The position numbers and the translations under genes are program-made. Under the pieces are notes generated by a model that saw only the letters and a list, made by a program, of their open reading frames with translations, was not told the DNA's origin and did no database searches. DNA of 23,600 bases from Ruminococcus sp. (GTDB lineage: Bacteria; Bacillota; Clostridia; Oscillospirales; Ruminococcaceae). The DNA lies in NCBI GenBank assembly GCA_017961625.1, contig JAGCWY010000092.1, positions 1-23,600 on the forward strand. Direction: 5' to 3'. This document shows positions 23,415 through 23,600 of the stretch, in pieces (the first letter of the stretch is position 1; the number at the start of each line of letters is the position of its first letter).

Positions 23415-23443
23415 ATTATACTATATAACGCTGAAAAAGTCAA
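23415..23443 (-). promoter_or_regulatory. SigA-type promoter of the greA-lysS operon
   Basis: On the minus strand TTGACT (23443-23438), a 17-bp spacer, TATAAT (23420-23415). Leader of about 40 nt to the greA ATG. Confidence 0.85.
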
Positions 23444-23600
23444 CCCCTGCGGACTATCGGTATGTGTCAAGTAAAAGTGGGCAGCAAATTTCAAATTCGT
23501 CATAATGTCTAAAACCACGAACAAAGATTTGTGAATTAGTTAGTTGCAGCCAAACGTTTAAGCCATGGCATTGTTGGAGGAATATTATAATTTTTTATTC
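23444..23600. other. Window-edge sequence, possibly the end of a mobile element
   Basis: No complete gene. On the minus strand a frame open from the edge ends at a stop at 23542-23540 with the last residues IPPTMPWLKRLAATN, which may be the C-terminus of an unseen protein. Between it and the greA promoter is TGTGTCAAGTAAAAGTGGGC (23462-23481), which reminds me of insertion-sequence ends such as those of IS21 relatives. This is recollection, not a match, and the other end is outside the window. Confidence 0.25.

Noticed and set aside
1..23600. CRISPR array, prophage or toxin-antitoxin system
   Set aside because: No spaced palindromic repeats, phage genes or toxin-antitoxin pairs seen; the regular repeats are all in-frame linker or tail codons.

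Overview
The window looks like chromosome of a cellulosome-forming, low-to-mid-GC Ruminococcus (R. flavefaciens / R. champanellensis / R. albus type, order Eubacteriales). Three secreted proteins carry the long Thr-rich linkers typical of this group. Two of them end in dockerins; the third is cut by the window edge just where a dockerin should begin. Promoters are strong SigA type with 17-bp spacers. A greA-lysS pair, a lepA...hemW group and a spoIIA-type operon also fit a Firmicute.

Layout. 1-2296 (minus): GH9-CBM3c cellulase, 3' end outside the window. 2297-2996: AT-rich divergent intergenic region with two good promoters, a 16-bp palindrome and a spaced direct repeat. 2997-4326 (plus): family 2 glycosyltransferase and a DIP1984-family protein, followed at about 4330-4430 by a tRNA-like RNA element. 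4593-6362 (plus): secreted LRR-linker-cohesin-dockerin protein, probably an adaptor scaffoldin, preceded by two overlapping, mutually exclusive hairpins. 6642-10408 (minus): class A penicillin-binding protein with a Gly/Ala-rich tail, overlapping an RlmL-type rRNA methyltransferase gene. 10558-10896 (plus): small membrane-anchored BofC-like protein. 10888-12313 (minus): EFR1-type flavodoxin/ferredoxin and flavin reductase operon. 12511-13915 (plus): spoIIAA-spoIIAB-sigF. 14092-16302 (plus): GH5 cellulase with dockerin. 16440-20110 (plus): lepA, two small membrane proteins, hemW. 20281-23369 (minus): greA, lysS and a coiled-coil membrane protein. 23444-23600: unassigned edge, possibly the end of a mobile element.

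How it fits together. The GH9 and GH5 enzymes and the cohesin/dockerin protein are parts of an extracellular cellulose-degrading complex: the enzymes would plug into scaffoldins through dockerins, and the LRR-cohesin-dockerin protein could bridge a scaffoldin and a dockerin-bearing partner. The rest is housekeeping (translation, rRNA modification, cell wall, haem chaperoning, redox) plus a complete forespore-sigma control module.

Most worth a second look: the tRNA-like RNA behind the DIP1984 gene, the LRR-cohesin-dockerin architecture with its attenuator-like leader, structured leaders on the cellulase mRNAs, and a compact sigF. I do not see a complete, clearly novel multi-gene system.
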